From the NCBI GenBank assembly GCA_002398825.1, contig DHBS01000028.1, positions 102,203-122,034 on the forward strand: a stretch of DNA of 19,832 nucleotides, read 5' to 3'. Each line of letters begins with the position of its first letter. Within the stretch, counting starts at the first letter, position 1. The notes under the pieces were generated by a model. That model worked only from the letters and a program-made list of their open reading frames with translations, did no database searches and had not been told where the DNA came from. A program made the translations under genes and the position numbers. This stretch comes from Syntrophomonas sp. UBA4922 (GTDB lineage Bacteria > Bacillota > Syntrophomonadia > Syntrophomonadales > Syntrophomonadaceae). Below are positions 1 to 8,988 of the stretch, piece by piece.

Positions 1-725
1 ACCGGCCTTCAATCTGCCGGCCCGCTGGGTCGGCACCACGTACAAAGAGCATGCCGAACTGGCGGGATATACGGTAGTCGACCCCCCCCTCGGTGCTGGC
101 CACCCATCTGACCTCGGTGATCAAAGCCCACGCTTTTGAATTATTGGGCCGGCAGGAGATTCAGAACATCATCAGCTATATCAAAGAAAGCCATTCCGCA
201 GTGGTCGATGAGCTGATTCCCGATTTAATGAGTCTGGGTGATATTCAGCGGGTTTTGGGCAATCTGCTTAAAGAACAGGTGTCTATCCGGGACATGATCA
301 CTATTCTCGAAAGCCTGGCCGACTATGCCAAGATCACTAAAGACACCGATTTATTGACCGAGTATGTGCGCCAGGCCCTGAAACGGCAGATAACCAGGCA
401 ATACGCCAATGACCAGGGCAAACTGGCGGTTCTGACCCTGGACCCGTCTCTGGAGGAAATCCTGCGCGATTCGGTGCAGCAAAGCGAATTCGGCTCCTAC
501 CTGGCGGTGGACCCGGATGTTGCTCAGAAGATGATCGATCGTATCAGCAGTATGCAGGAAGACCTGAGCCTGCGCGGGCAGTCGCCCGTTCTTATCTGCG
601 CCCCGGTACTGCGCCTTTATTTCAAACGCCTGATAGACCGCTTTATTTCCAACCTGGTGGTCTTGTCATACAATGAAGTCGACAGTGATGCCAATGTTGA
701 AGTGATAGGGATGGTTTCGACATGA
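1..725 (+). CDS. flhA: Flagellar export gate protein FlhA, C-terminal part, frameshifted at a C8 tract
   Basis: FlhA is the membrane export gate of the flagellar type III secretion system; its cytoplasmic C-terminal domain docks chaperone-substrate complexes. Only the last ~240 residues are in the window. From base 2 the frame reads PAFNLPARWV...AELAGYTVVDPP, a typical FlhA segment. The rest (SVLATHLTSVIKAH... to the stop at 723-725) lies in another frame. The switch falls in a run of eight C at 82-89, where seven would keep the family frame. Read literally, the upstream frame stops at 137-139 and loses about 210 residues. A GTG at 93 opens the downstream frame but is unlikely to be a real start. 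The stop overlaps the flhF start (ATGA). Identity is secure. Whether the shift is a sequencing error, a true mutation or a phase-variable tract cannot be told from here. Confidence 0.93.
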
Positions 726-1876
726 AAATAAAGAAGTATGTGGCCCGTGATTTTCAGTCCGCCCTGCAGCTGGCCAAACAGGAGATGGGGCCCGACGCCA
801 TTATATTGCAGACCCGGCAGGTGAAACCCCGGGGATTCCGGGGCTGGTTTTCGCCTCCCCAAGTAGAGATAACGGTGGCGGTCGACGACACCCTGCAGGT
901 CAATACCGACAAAGCGCGGCAGAGCACGGCTAAGCCGGTCGAGCCGGAAGGAGCGGCGGCAAAGCCGGCGGTTATGATGACGGACCCCGGGGCCGAACTC
1001 GGCCTGATGCAGGAAATGCAGAAGATGAAGGCCATGATGAGCGACATTCAAGCCCGCATGTTTGAAGTCGATCTTCTCAAAGGCATGGCCGAGCCGGTGC
1101 GTTATTTTTATGAAATCCTCCTCCACAATAATGTAGACAAAAGCATCGCCCAGGAAATAGCCGCCAGTGTTGAAGCCCGCCTGCCCGAGTCCGGTGATGA
1201 CCGATGGGCGCGCGATGTCTGCCTGCGCACCCTGCAGGAGTACGTGCAGGATATTTCTCCTATACAGCTGGAGACGGGCCGGCAGGGCCACCTGGTTTTT
1301 GTGGTGGGGCCCACCGGGGTGGGCAAAACCACCACCATTGCCAAACTGGCCGCCAATATGACCTTTCTGGAAAACAAGCGGGTGGCCTTGGTCACCCTTG
1401 ATACCTACCGGATCTCTGCGGCCGAACAGCTGCGCACCTTTGCGGACATCATAGGAATTCCTATCAGTGTAGCCTTCACTCCCCTGGATCTGCAAGCCGC
1501 CCTGGAGGAATTCAAACAGCATGATATCATTTTTGTGGACACCGCCGGGCGGAGCCCCAACAACCGGGAGCACATGGCTGAACTGCATCAATTTGTGGAA
1601 TTGGGCCACCCTGATGAAATTATCCTGGTATTGAGCGTAACCACCGACTCTAAAGACCTCATCAACGTATACCGGCAGTTTTCCATAATACCGGTCAATA
1701 AGGTGATATTCACCAAACTGGACGAAACTTACCGCTACGGCCAGATCATCAACGTCCTCAATGAGATTAAGCGGCCTTTGGCCTATTTCACCACCGGCCA
1801 AAACGTGCCCGATGATATTGAGGTCCCCGACTCCCTCAATATTGCCGCTATGCTGTTGAGAGGAGATGAGTCATGA
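722..1876 (+). CDS. flhF: Flagellar biosynthesis GTPase FlhF (SRP-type)
   Basis: FlhF is an SRP-family GTPase that sets the number and position of flagella, with FlhG as its partner. The 384-residue product has a basic N-terminal B domain (MKIKKYVARDFQSALQLAK), a linker with a Met/Lys-rich helix near residues 95-120, and an NG domain. GTPase motifs are clear: P-loop GPTGVGKT (196-203), DTYR (227-230), DTAGRS (273-278) and TKLD (331-334). The start overlaps the flhA stop and the end overlaps flhG by four bases, so translational coupling is likely. Length and motif order are normal for the family. A long antisense open frame over this gene appears to be a shadow. Confidence 0.97.
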   Translation: MKIKKYVARDFQSALQLAKQEMGPDAIILQTRQVKPRGFRGWFSPPQVEITVAVDDTLQVNTDKARQSTAKPVEPEGAAAKPAVMMTDPGAELGLMQEMQKMKAMMSDIQARMFEVDLLKGMAEPVRYFYEILLHNNVDKSIAQEIAASVEARLPESGDDRWARDVCLRTLQEYVQDISPIQLETGRQGHLVFVVGPTGVGKTTTIAKLAANMTFLENKRVALVTLDTYRISAAEQLRTFADIIGIPISVAFTPLDLQAALEEFKQHDIIFVDTAGRSPNNREHMAELHQFVELGHPDEIILVLSVTTDSKDLINVYRQFSIIPVNKVIFTKLDETYRYGQIINVLNEIKRPLAYFTTGQNVPDDIEVPDSLNIAAMLLRGDES

Positions 1877-2784
1877 TAAGCGATCAGGCCGACAAGCTGC
1901 GCAAAATGGCTCAAGGGGTTCGCCAGCAAATAGAGGCCGAAATGATGGGCATCAGCAGAAAAACACGGACCGTTGTGATCAGCAGCGGCAAAGGCGGGGT
2001 GGGCAAAAGCACCCTGGCGTTAAACCTGTCGCTGAGCCTGTGCAGCGAGGGACAGCGGGTTATCTTATTGGATGCTGACCTGGGCCTGGCCAATATAGAC
2101 GTTATGCTGGGGCTGTCACCCGAATATCACATTCAGCACCTGGTGCAGGGGCGAAAAAGCCTGAAGGATATTATCATAACCGGGCCTCTGGGACTAAAGA
2201 TCATTCCGGGCGGTTCAGGCATCAACGAATTGGCCAACTTGAGCGATGCCGAGCTGAACCGGATATTGATCGAAGTGGGCAAGGTGGACGGCGATTACGA
2301 TTACATGGTTATAGATACGGGGGCCGGTATATCTAAAAACGTGATCAGTTTTATGCTGGCCGCCGACGAGGTGATCGTAATCACCACCCCGGAGCCGACC
2401 TCACTGACCGACGCCTATGGCTGCGTTAAAACCATCGCCAAGCAATCTTATGCGGGCGGGGTGTCAGTGGTGATAAACCAGGTGTCTGACAATAACGAAG
2501 GATTGATGGTGGCCGAGAAATTTCGCCTGGTATGCAAACAATTTCTCAATGTTGATATAAAACTGCTGGGCAGCATCCCCAGCGACAGCCTGGTAGGGGA
2601 AGTGGTCAGGCAGCAGAAGGCCCTGATGCAGGCCTATCCGAGAAGTACAGCCGCCCGGCACATTCAGAACATCGCCAGGCGCCTGGTAAATCTCGGCGGC
2701 ATGGCTTCACCGGCGGAGAGCGGCGGCAGCGGCATAAAGAAGTTCTTTCAAAAAATCACGCGCTTTATGCGGGACCATGGCTAG
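1873..2784 (+). CDS. flhG: Flagellum site-determining MinD-like ATPase FlhG (YlxH/FleN)
   Basis: FlhG is a MinD/ParA-type ATPase that limits flagellar number and stimulates the FlhF GTPase. The 303-residue protein starts with an activation helix, DQADKLRKM, matching the DQAxxLR motif by which FlhG contacts FlhF. A deviant Walker A follows, SGKGGVGKST (38-47), then LLDADLGLANIDVML (about 65-79) and a Walker B-like VIDTGAG segment. The C-terminal ~25 residues are Gly/Ser- then Lys/Arg-rich with Phe and Met, consistent with a MinD-like membrane-targeting amphipathic helix (inference). It overlaps flhF by four bases and sits 8 bp before the PilZ gene. Confidence 0.96.
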   Translation: MISDQADKLRKMAQGVRQQIEAEMMGISRKTRTVVISSGKGGVGKSTLALNLSLSLCSEGQRVILLDADLGLANIDVMLGLSPEYHIQHLVQGRKSLKDIIITGPLGLKIIPGGSGINELANLSDAELNRILIEVGKVDGDYDYMVIDTGAGISKNVISFMLAADEVIVITTPEPTSLTDAYGCVKTIAKQSYAGGVSVVINQVSDNNEGLMVAEKFRLVCKQFLNVDIKLLGSIPSDSLVGEVVRQQKALMQAYPRSTAARHIQNIARRLVNLGGMASPAESGGSGIKKFFQKITRFMRDHG

Positions 2785-2792
2785 GGGGCGGC

Positions 2793-3452
2793 ATGAAAAG
2801 CAGCGATATAAAGCTCAATATGCGCCTGGAGATAGGCCTCTTGATCAAGGATCAAATCGAGTATCTGCCGGCCCGGGTGGAGGGAATGGATGCCGAAACC
2901 CTCGCCCTTTCCATGCCTATGTGGCGGGGGGCCTTAATCCCGGTGCATCCTAAGCAGAGACTGGCGGTGCGCATTTTTTATCATGGCAGTTATTATGGAT
3001 TTGACACCGCAGTGATCAGGCGTATACTCAAACCGCTGCCCTTGATGGCGGTTTATCGTCCCCAAGTAATTCAGGCAGTCGGGCAGCGGCGCAGGCATGT
3101 GCGTGTACATGCCGCTTTACCGGTGAAATTCCGCCTTCTGAGTGACAATAACAATAATTTCAGCGCTTATGAGGCTCAAACCGTCGACATCAGTGCCGGA
3201 GGCGTATTGCTGTCCACCGAAATTCCGGTCAAGCCCGGGCAAGAGCTTTTAGTGCAGCTATTCCTGCCCTCATCGGAAGTGATCACCTGCAAAGCTAAAA
3301 CCGTGCGGGTCTTCAACCAAACCGGCAGCCTGGGAAAAGGGCAGGTCGCACTTCAATTTGAAGATATTTCTGAAAAGGACCGGGATCAGATTGCCCGTTT
3401 TGTGTTTGCCATGCAGCGGGAATTGATCAAAAAGGGTTTATTAGAAGCGTAA
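2793..3452 (+). CDS. YcgR-family c-di-GMP receptor, PilZ domain
   Basis: This 219-residue protein has the two-domain layout of YcgR/DgrA/MotI proteins, which bind c-di-GMP and slow or stop the flagellar motor. Residues 1-~95 form the beta-rich YcgR N-terminal domain. The PilZ domain follows, with the c-di-GMP signature RxxxR at R100-R104 and D/NxSxxG at D132-S134-G137 (DISAGG). Both half-motifs are intact, so ligand binding is expected. It lies between flhG and cheB with gaps of 8 and 14 bp, so it should be co-transcribed with the motility genes. The target (stator MotA or switch FliG) is not shown by the sequence. Confidence 0.92.
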   Translation: MKSSDIKLNMRLEIGLLIKDQIEYLPARVEGMDAETLALSMPMWRGALIPVHPKQRLAVRIFYHGSYYGFDTAVIRRILKPLPLMAVYRPQVIQAVGQRRRHVRVHAALPVKFRLLSDNNNNFSAYEAQTVDISAGGVLLSTEIPVKPGQELLVQLFLPSSEVITCKAKTVRVFNQTGSLGKGQVALQFEDISEKDRDQIARFVFAMQRELIKKGLLEA

Positions 3453-3466
3453 GAGGGGATGAACAA

Positions 3467-4528
3467 ATGGCCAGGATTCGCGTGTTGGTAGTTGATGACT
3501 CCGCATTCATGCGCAAGCTCATCGCCGACCGCTTAAGCAGCGACCCCGGGATAGAGGTGGCTGGAACGGCCTCAAACGGGCGCGAGGCCTTGGAGCGCAT
3601 TGAGGAACTCAAACCTGATGTGGTGACAATGGATGTTACCATGCCGGGCATGGACGGCTTGACCGCCTTAAAGACCATCATGCAGACCCGGCCGGTTCCG
3701 GTTGTCATGCTCAGCAACCTGACCAGCGAGGGCGCGGATGCTACCATGAAAGCCCTGGAATTGGGAGCAGTTGATTTTGTGGCCAAACCCTCCGCACAAA
3801 TTTCACTGGATATCGCCGGCTCAAGCCACGATATAGTTAATAAGGTTAAAATTGCTGCGGGAACCCGGGGCAGTCTAAAAAAAATATCCCTGCGCAAGGC
3901 CTATGTGCCGGAACCGTCTCCCAGGACAGTATCCGGGCTGGAAGCCAGTTTAAACAAGCTGGTCTTGATAGGGACTTCCACCGGAGGGCCTAAAGCATTG
4001 CATCAGGTGATCCCCAAACTGCCCGGCCACATCAATGCCGCCATCCTGATCGTGCAGCACATGCCGGCCGGATTTACCCGCTCCCTGGCCGAACGGCTGG
4101 ACCAGGTATCGGCAGTAAGGGTCAAGGAAGCCGAGCCAGGGGAGAAAATTCTTCCCGGTTGTGCTTATGTGGCTCCGGGGGATTACCATCTCAAAGTCGC
4201 CGCAGCAGCGCAATGGGGCAGGCGGGATTTGTTGGTGAAGCTGGATCAGTCACCCCCCTTGCACGGTTGCCGGCCTGCATTTGACGTCTTGCTGGCATCG
4301 GCTGCCGAACAGTTCTGGGCTCATATGGTTTGTGTGATTATGACCGGTATGGGCCATGACGGCGCCGCCGGTCTGCTCCAAGTCCGCGCCAAAAAGGCCC
4401 GGACCATAGCAGAACACCAATCCAGCTGTGTGGTGTACGGAATGCCCAAAGCGGCGGTGGAAACAGGGCAGGTGGATTTTGTGGTGCCCTTGCCGGAGAT
4501 CCCCGGCACCATCATGAAATTGCTGTAG
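3467..4528 (+). CDS. cheB: Chemotaxis protein-glutamate methylesterase/deamidase CheB
   Basis: CheB removes methyl groups from (and deamidates) chemoreceptor glutamates during adaptation and is activated by phosphotransfer from CheA. The 353-residue protein has an N-terminal receiver domain (VLVVDDSAFMRK, phospho-acceptor D56 in TMDVTMPGMDG, KP near 107-108), a linker to about 160, and a CheB esterase domain. The catalytic triad is visible: S171 in GTSTGGP, H198 in VQHMPAGF and D298 in MTGMGHDG. It starts at ATG 3467 behind a GAGGGG ribosome site. No cheR is present in the window, so the opposing methyltransferase must be encoded elsewhere. Confidence 0.97.
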   Translation: MARIRVLVVDDSAFMRKLIADRLSSDPGIEVAGTASNGREALERIEELKPDVVTMDVTMPGMDGLTALKTIMQTRPVPVVMLSNLTSEGADATMKALELGAVDFVAKPSAQISLDIAGSSHDIVNKVKIAAGTRGSLKKISLRKAYVPEPSPRTVSGLEASLNKLVLIGTSTGGPKALHQVIPKLPGHINAAILIVQHMPAGFTRSLAERLDQVSAVRVKEAEPGEKILPGCAYVAPGDYHLKVAAAAQWGRRDLLVKLDQSPPLHGCRPAFDVLLASAAEQFWAHMVCVIMTGMGHDGAAGLLQVRAKKARTIAEHQSSCVVYGMPKAAVETGQVDFVVPLPEIPGTIMKLL

Positions 4529-4564
4529 CCTCACCGTCATTGTAATAACCTGGAGGTGTTTCAA

Positions 4565-6592
4565 TTGACGACAATTGATATGTCGCAATACTTGGATGTT
4601 TTTTTGGAAGAGAGCCGCGAGCATCTGGCCAATCTGAATCGGTGCCTTTTGGAATTGGAGCAGCAGCCCCATAATGGAGCGGCATTAAATGAAATCTTCC
4701 GGGCTGCCCATACCCTGAAGGGGATGTCCTCCACCATGGGTTTCGAGGACCTGGCCGACCTTACTCACCATATGGAAGATGTTCTCTCCAGCCTCAAGGA
4801 AGCGGTTTTGGAGGTCAACGGTCAGGTTACAGACGTATTGTTCCGGTGTTTTGACCGGATCCAGATCATGGTGGAAGGCATCGAAAGAGAGCGAAGCGGA
4901 GAGTTGGACAATTCTGACCTGGTGGCTCTCCTGGAAACCTTGAAAAGCGGCGATTCACAAGCGGCTGCTCTGGCCGAACCGGCGCCTGTGCCGGCCCGTG
5001 CGGCACAGGCTGAGGGTGAAGCGCCGGTCAGGTTTGAATTGAATGATTATGACCTCGCCCTCATTGATGAAGCCCGCAACAGGGGCTTTAAAGTTCTGCT
5101 TCTCGAAGTGGAGGTGGATCAGAATTGCGCCATGAAAACAGTACGCTCTTTTATGGTATTTAAAGCTCTGGAGTCTGAAGGCGACATCACCAAGGCAGCG
5201 CCGCCGGTACAAGATTTGGAGGACGGGAAATTCGATAGCGGCTTTTCCCTCCTGTATGTCACCCATCTTAATGCCGAAGAGGTGCAAAGGCGTATAAACG
5301 GCATTTCCGAGGTCAGGGCGAATAGCGTCAAAGAATTTGGTCTGGATGAGTACCAGGCTGGTCAAGTTCCAGATCAGGCCGAAGCAGACCGGGGCAATCC
5401 GGCGGCTCAAGCGCAGCCGGCCGATAACGGCTCCAAGGTGCAGAAATTCAAGCAAAAAGTGCGGGTTGACATAGAAAAACTGGATGAAATGATGAATCTG
5501 GTGGGCGAGCTGGTTATGCACAAAGGCCGCCTGGAGCAGATCGGCCTGATCAGTAAAAACAGCGAGTTAGAGGAGACCGTCGAGCAGGTGGACCGCATTA
5601 CCACCGAACTGCAATCCGTGGTCATGAAGGTGCGCATGGTTCCTATCGAACAGGTCTTTAATCGTTTTCCGCGCATGGTCCGGGATCTGGCCAAAGAATT
5701 AGGCAAAGAAATCGATTTTATTATGGAAGGTCAGGAAACCGAACTGGATCGCACCGTGATTGATGAAATCGGCGACCCTTTGATCCACCTGCTGCGCAAC
5801 GCCCTGGATCACGGTATTGAACTGCCTCAGGAACGCCTGCAGGGAGGCAAACCGGGCCGGGGCATGGTAAAATTGTCCGCCCGGCATGAAGGCAACAATG
5901 TCTACATCGAGGTGGAAGACGATGGACGCGGCATAAATTTGGAACGGGTACTGGAAAAGGCCGTAAACAAAGGCCTGATCAGCAGCCGGGAAGCCGAACA
6001 GATCACTGCGGAGGAGGCCTTCAGGCTGGTATTCACGCCGGGGTTCAGCACTGCAGCCGAAGTGACTGATGTATCCGGCCGCGGGGTAGGTCTGGATGTG
6101 GTCAAGGCCAAAATGGAAGCGATAGGCGGGGAGATCTCGGTGGCCTCCAAAGCAGGCCGGGGGACTCGCTTTACCATCAAGCTGCCTCTCACCCTGGCCA
6201 TCATTCAAGCTTTAACGGTATCAGTCGGTGAAGAGATCTATGCCATTCCTTTGAGCAATGTTGACGAAACCACCATGATATCCGATCAGGATATCAAAAT
6301 GGTGCAAAATCAGGAAGTCATTCTGCTCCGCGGCAAAGTACTGCCATTATACCGGCTGCGCAGCCTGTTAGACGTGCCCGGCGAGGCGCCCGTCCAGGAA
6401 TCTACTTATGTTGTGGTGGTGCGGAAAGCAGACCGTCAGGCGGGGCTGGTAGTGGATGCCTTGATCGGCCAGCATGAGATCGTCATCAAGTCGCTGGGCA
6501 AGCTGCTGTCCGGCATATCGGGGCTGGCCGGGGCCATCGTGGCCGGAGACGGCAATGTTCATCTTATTCTGGATGTAGCCAGCCTGTTTTAG
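4565..6592 (+). CDS. cheA: Chemotaxis sensor histidine kinase CheA
   Basis: CheA is the soluble histidine kinase of the chemoreceptor array. The 675-residue product has all five domains: P1/Hpt with phospho-acceptor H49 in AAHTLKGMSSTMGF; P2 response-regulator-docking domain (about 157-255); P3 dimerisation starting near 299 (DIEKLDEMMNLVGELV); P4 ATPase with N-box N412 (LLRNALDHG), DDGRG (about 452-456) and SGRGVGLD (504-511); and P5, a CheW-like receptor-coupling domain from about 540. I chose TTG 4565 as start because TGGAGG (4551-4556) sits 8 nt upstream. The in-frame GTG at 4556 lies inside that ribosome site, and ATG 4580 is a poorer alternative. It is followed 15 bp later by cheW. Confidence 0.96.
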   Translation: MTTIDMSQYLDVFLEESREHLANLNRCLLELEQQPHNGAALNEIFRAAHTLKGMSSTMGFEDLADLTHHMEDVLSSLKEAVLEVNGQVTDVLFRCFDRIQIMVEGIERERSGELDNSDLVALLETLKSGDSQAAALAEPAPVPARAAQAEGEAPVRFELNDYDLALIDEARNRGFKVLLLEVEVDQNCAMKTVRSFMVFKALESEGDITKAAPPVQDLEDGKFDSGFSLLYVTHLNAEEVQRRINGISEVRANSVKEFGLDEYQAGQVPDQAEADRGNPAAQAQPADNGSKVQKFKQKVRVDIEKLDEMMNLVGELVMHKGRLEQIGLISKNSELEETVEQVDRITTELQSVVMKVRMVPIEQVFNRFPRMVRDLAKELGKEIDFIMEGQETELDRTVIDEIGDPLIHLLRNALDHGIELPQERLQGGKPGRGMVKLSARHEGNNVYIEVEDDGRGINLERVLEKAVNKGLISSREAEQITAEEAFRLVFTPGFSTAAEVTDVSGRGVGLDVVKAKMEAIGGEISVASKAGRGTRFTIKLPLTLAIIQALTVSVGEEIYAIPLSNVDETTMISDQDIKMVQNQEVILLRGKVLPLYRLRSLLDVPGEAPVQESTYVVVVRKADRQAGLVVDALIGQHEIVIKSLGKLLSGISGLAGAIVAGDGNVHLILDVASLF

Positions 6593-6607
6593 AGGAGGTT
6601 TTAGGTT

Positions 6608-7078
6608 ATGCAGGCAGTAGAGAATAAATCTTACAGCGATTCCAAGCAAGAGATGCAGGTAGTCGCATTTCAACTGGGCCTGGAAGAGTATGCGGTAGAC
6701 ATCATCAATGTTCAGGAAATCATCAAGCTGCACAAAGTCACCCGCATTCCCCGAACCGAACCTTATGTGGAAGGGGTGATAAACCTGCGCGGCAATATCA
6801 TCCCGCTGTTCAACCTGCACACCAAGTTTAAACTGCCCGCCCGGGGCAGCAGTGAAGACCAGCGTATCATCGTGTTCCAGCTGGATGATATTAAAGCGGC
6901 GATCATAGTCGACAAAGTATCCGAAGTTCTGCATATCAACACCGGGGATATCGAAGCCACTGACCACGTTTATCAAGGCATGAATGCCAGTCATATCAAC
7001 GGTATAGCCAAAATTGAGGATCGGATTTTAATTTTACTTAATATTTACAAAATTCTCATTAATGATAATATTAGGTAG
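6608..7078 (+). CDS. cheW: Chemotaxis coupling protein CheW
   Basis: CheW links chemoreceptors to CheA at the array base. The 156-residue protein is a single CheW domain: QVVAFQLGLEEYAVDIINVQEI at the start, the conserved RIPRTEPYVEGVINLRG segment (about 47-63), then IIPLFNLHTKF and the IIVDKVSEVL strand region. It has a strong GAGGAGG ribosome site just after the cheA stop. Length is ordinary for a stand-alone CheW. The end overlaps or abuts the cheC translation start region. Confidence 0.96.
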   Translation: MQAVENKSYSDSKQEMQVVAFQLGLEEYAVDIINVQEIIKLHKVTRIPRTEPYVEGVINLRGNIIPLFNLHTKFKLPARGSSEDQRIIVFQLDDIKAAIIVDKVSEVLHINTGDIEATDHVYQGMNASHINGIAKIEDRILILLNIYKILINDNIR

Positions 7079-7091
7079 GTGGAATAAATTG

Positions 7092-7712
7092 GTGTACATC
7101 GGTGATCTTTCCAACATGCAGTTGGATGCGCTTCAGGAGATCGGCAACATCGGCGCGGGCAATGCCGCCACCGCCTTGGCTCAGCTGATCAACTCAAAAA
7201 TTGAAATGAATGTCCCCAGGGTTAAAATCCTGCCGTTTGATACCGTTCCCGACCTGGTGGGGGGCGCTGATCGCCATATTATTGGTGTGTACCTGAATGT
7301 AGGGGGATCGGTCAGTTCCAATATCCTCTTCATGCTGCCTATTGAGCAGGCAGTGGTCTTGGTAGATTTACTTATGGGGAAAGGAATCGGGGAGACCCGG
7401 CCTGATAATCTCGGCGATTTGGAATTGTCTGCCATGCGCGAGATGGGAAACATAATCGCTGCGACTTACCTCAATGCCTTATCCGTTTTTACCCGGCTGA
7501 CTCTGGTCCCATCGGTGCCGGCCCTGGCCATGGACATGGCCGGATCTGTTCTTGACGCTATATTGGCAAAGTTTGGCGAGGTTGCTGATCATGTTCTCCT
7601 TCTGGAGACCTGTTTTAAAAAAGATGACCACAATGTGGTGGGACACTTCTTTATGCTTCCCGAGCCTGAGGCTTTGGACACCATTCTCTCTGCGCTTGGG
7701 GTGAACAACTGA
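7092..7712 (+). CDS. cheC: CheY-P phosphatase CheC
   Basis: CheC dephosphorylates CheY-P and, with CheD, takes part in the Gram-positive adaptation loop. Two copies of the CheC/CheX/FliY phosphatase signature are visible: LQEIGNIGAGNAATAL near the N-terminus and SAMREMGNIIAATYLNAL in the middle, each with the catalytic Glu and Asn three residues apart. Two active sites are typical of CheC. I placed the start at GTG 7092, 9 nt after GGTGG (7078-7082); TTG 7089 is equally possible. An ATG at 7062 is in frame but lies inside cheW with no ribosome site. The protein is then about 206 residues. Its stop (TGA 7710-7712) overlaps the cheD ATG. Confidence 0.93.
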   Translation: MYIGDLSNMQLDALQEIGNIGAGNAATALAQLINSKIEMNVPRVKILPFDTVPDLVGGADRHIIGVYLNVGGSVSSNILFMLPIEQAVVLVDLLMGKGIGETRPDNLGDLELSAMREMGNIIAATYLNALSVFTRLTLVPSVPALAMDMAGSVLDAILAKFGEVADHVLLLETCFKKDDHNVVGHFFMLPEPEALDTILSALGVNN

Positions 7713-8200
7713 TGGGCAATTTCGTCAAGGTAGGCATGGCTGATTACAAAATCGCCCGGGCCCCCAATAAACTGATAACCACAGGGCTTGGCTCCTGCAT
7801 CGGCATCTGCTTGTGCGATACCAGAAGCAGGATAGGCGCCATGGCACACATCATGCTGCCGTCTGGTGAATTATCCCGGGGTCATACCCACAACCAGGCT
7901 AAATTCGCTGATACCGCACTGGAGATGGTTCTGGGTGAATTAAATAAGGACGGTATAAACGCCAACCGGCTTATCGCCAAAATAGCTGGCGGGGCTCAGA
8001 TGTTCAAATTCCTGGGTGAGAGCGATATCATGAAGATCGGTTTGCGCAACGTGCAGGCCGTAGAGGAGAATTTGAAAAAACACAACATCAAGATGGTTGC
8101 CAAAGACGTGGGCGGAAATGTAGGCCGCACCATCGTTTTCGATCCTGCTACAGGTGAGTTGTTGATCAAAACACTCGGTGATGGGGAGAGAGTCATATAA
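7712..8200 (+). CDS. cheD: Chemoreceptor glutamine deamidase CheD
   Basis: CheD deamidates glutamines of chemoreceptors and binds CheC, raising its phosphatase activity. The 162-residue protein shows the expected catalytic set: T23 and C29 in TTGLGSCIGIC and H46 in GAMAHIMLP. The C-terminal part has the conserved NVGRTIVFDPATGELLIK strand region. The start overlaps the cheC stop (TGATG), and the stop is immediately followed by the sigD ATG, so translational coupling on both sides is likely. The adjacency of cheC and cheD agrees with their known physical interaction. Confidence 0.96.
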   Translation: MGNFVKVGMADYKIARAPNKLITTGLGSCIGICLCDTRSRIGAMAHIMLPSGELSRGHTHNQAKFADTALEMVLGELNKDGINANRLIAKIAGGAQMFKFLGESDIMKIGLRNVQAVEENLKKHNIKMVAKDVGGNVGRTIVFDPATGELLIKTLGDGERVI

Positions 8201-8974
8201 ATGAAAAGAGATATGAGCACGGTATGGGTTCAATATAAGGAAGGGCGCGAACTCGAAGCACGGGACGAATTGATTGTGCATTATGCCCATTTGGTCAAGT
8301 ATGTGGCGAATCGGCTGGCTATCAATCTGTCTTCGGTAGTGGAAGTGGATGAGTTGATCTCCTATGGTATTGAGGGTTTAATCGATGCCATCGAAAAATT
8401 CGACCACAAGCGCAACATCAAATTTGAAACCTATGCCATCACCCGCATCCGCGGTTCCATCATTGACGGCCTGAGGGCCATGGATTGGGTACCGGTGTCG
8501 GTCAGGCAGAAAAGCAAAGAATTGGAGAGAACCTACACCAATCTGGAGGCCCGCCTGGGAAGGTCGGCTACTGACGCCGAGGTGGCCAAGGAGTTGGGCA
8601 TTAGCCTGCAGGACTTCGCCAACCTTTTAAGAGAGGTGGCCGCTTCCACCATCATATCGCTGGACGATTTTATTCCCGGCGAGGACAGCGATAACCGTAA
8701 AAAACGTATCGTAGATATGCTGGAGGACGAAAACGCCGGAGATGCTTTGGAACTCCTGCAGCTTGGTGAAGTTAAAGAACTGCTGGCCCAGACCATTGCC
8801 CGATTGCCGGAAAAGGAAAAAATCGTGGTTGGCCTCTATTATTACGAGGGCCTGACCTTAAAGGAGATCGGAGCGGTTTTGAGCCTGTCTGAATCCAGGA
8901 TATCACAGCTTCATACCAAAGCCATTATGAGAATGCGCGGCAGTCTCAGCAAAAGAAAGCACTTGGTGACGTAA
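8201..8974 (+). CDS. sigD: RNA polymerase sigma factor for motility genes (sigma-28/SigD, FliA/WhiG family)
   Basis: This sigma-70-family factor directs late flagellar, flagellin and chemotaxis transcription. The 257-residue protein carries region 2 (VVEVDELISYGIEGLIDAIEKF; then IKFETYAITRIRGSIIDGLRAMDWVP), region 3 with SVRQKSKELER, and region 4 helix-turn-helix (LTLKEIGAVLSLSESRISQLHTKA). The RGSIIDGLR and DWVPxSVR signatures are characteristic of the FliA/SigD/WhiG group. Position at the end of the che genes matches sigD in Bacillus. It starts directly after the cheD stop; an in-frame ATG at 8213 is a weaker alternative. No anti-sigma factor FlgM is in the window. Confidence 0.95.
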   Translation: MKRDMSTVWVQYKEGRELEARDELIVHYAHLVKYVANRLAINLSSVVEVDELISYGIEGLIDAIEKFDHKRNIKFETYAITRIRGSIIDGLRAMDWVPVSVRQKSKELERTYTNLEARLGRSATDAEVAKELGISLQDFANLLREVAASTIISLDDFIPGEDSDNRKKRIVDMLEDENAGDALELLQLGEVKELLAQTIARLPEKEKIVVGLYYYEGLTLKEIGAVLSLSESRISQLHTKAIMRMRGSLSKRKHLVT

Positions 8975-8988
8975 ATGAGGAAACGGAT

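Noticed and set aside
93..725. An independent gene starting at GTG 93
   Set aside because: Its sequence is the direct continuation of FlhA from the upstream frame, so it is the 3' part of a frameshifted gene.
617..1801. A 394-codon antisense open frame over the end of flhA and most of flhF
   Set aside because: It lies wholly opposite well-supported genes, has no recognisable domain, and its composition is that of a codon-structured shadow frame. I see no ribosome site or neighbour on that strand.
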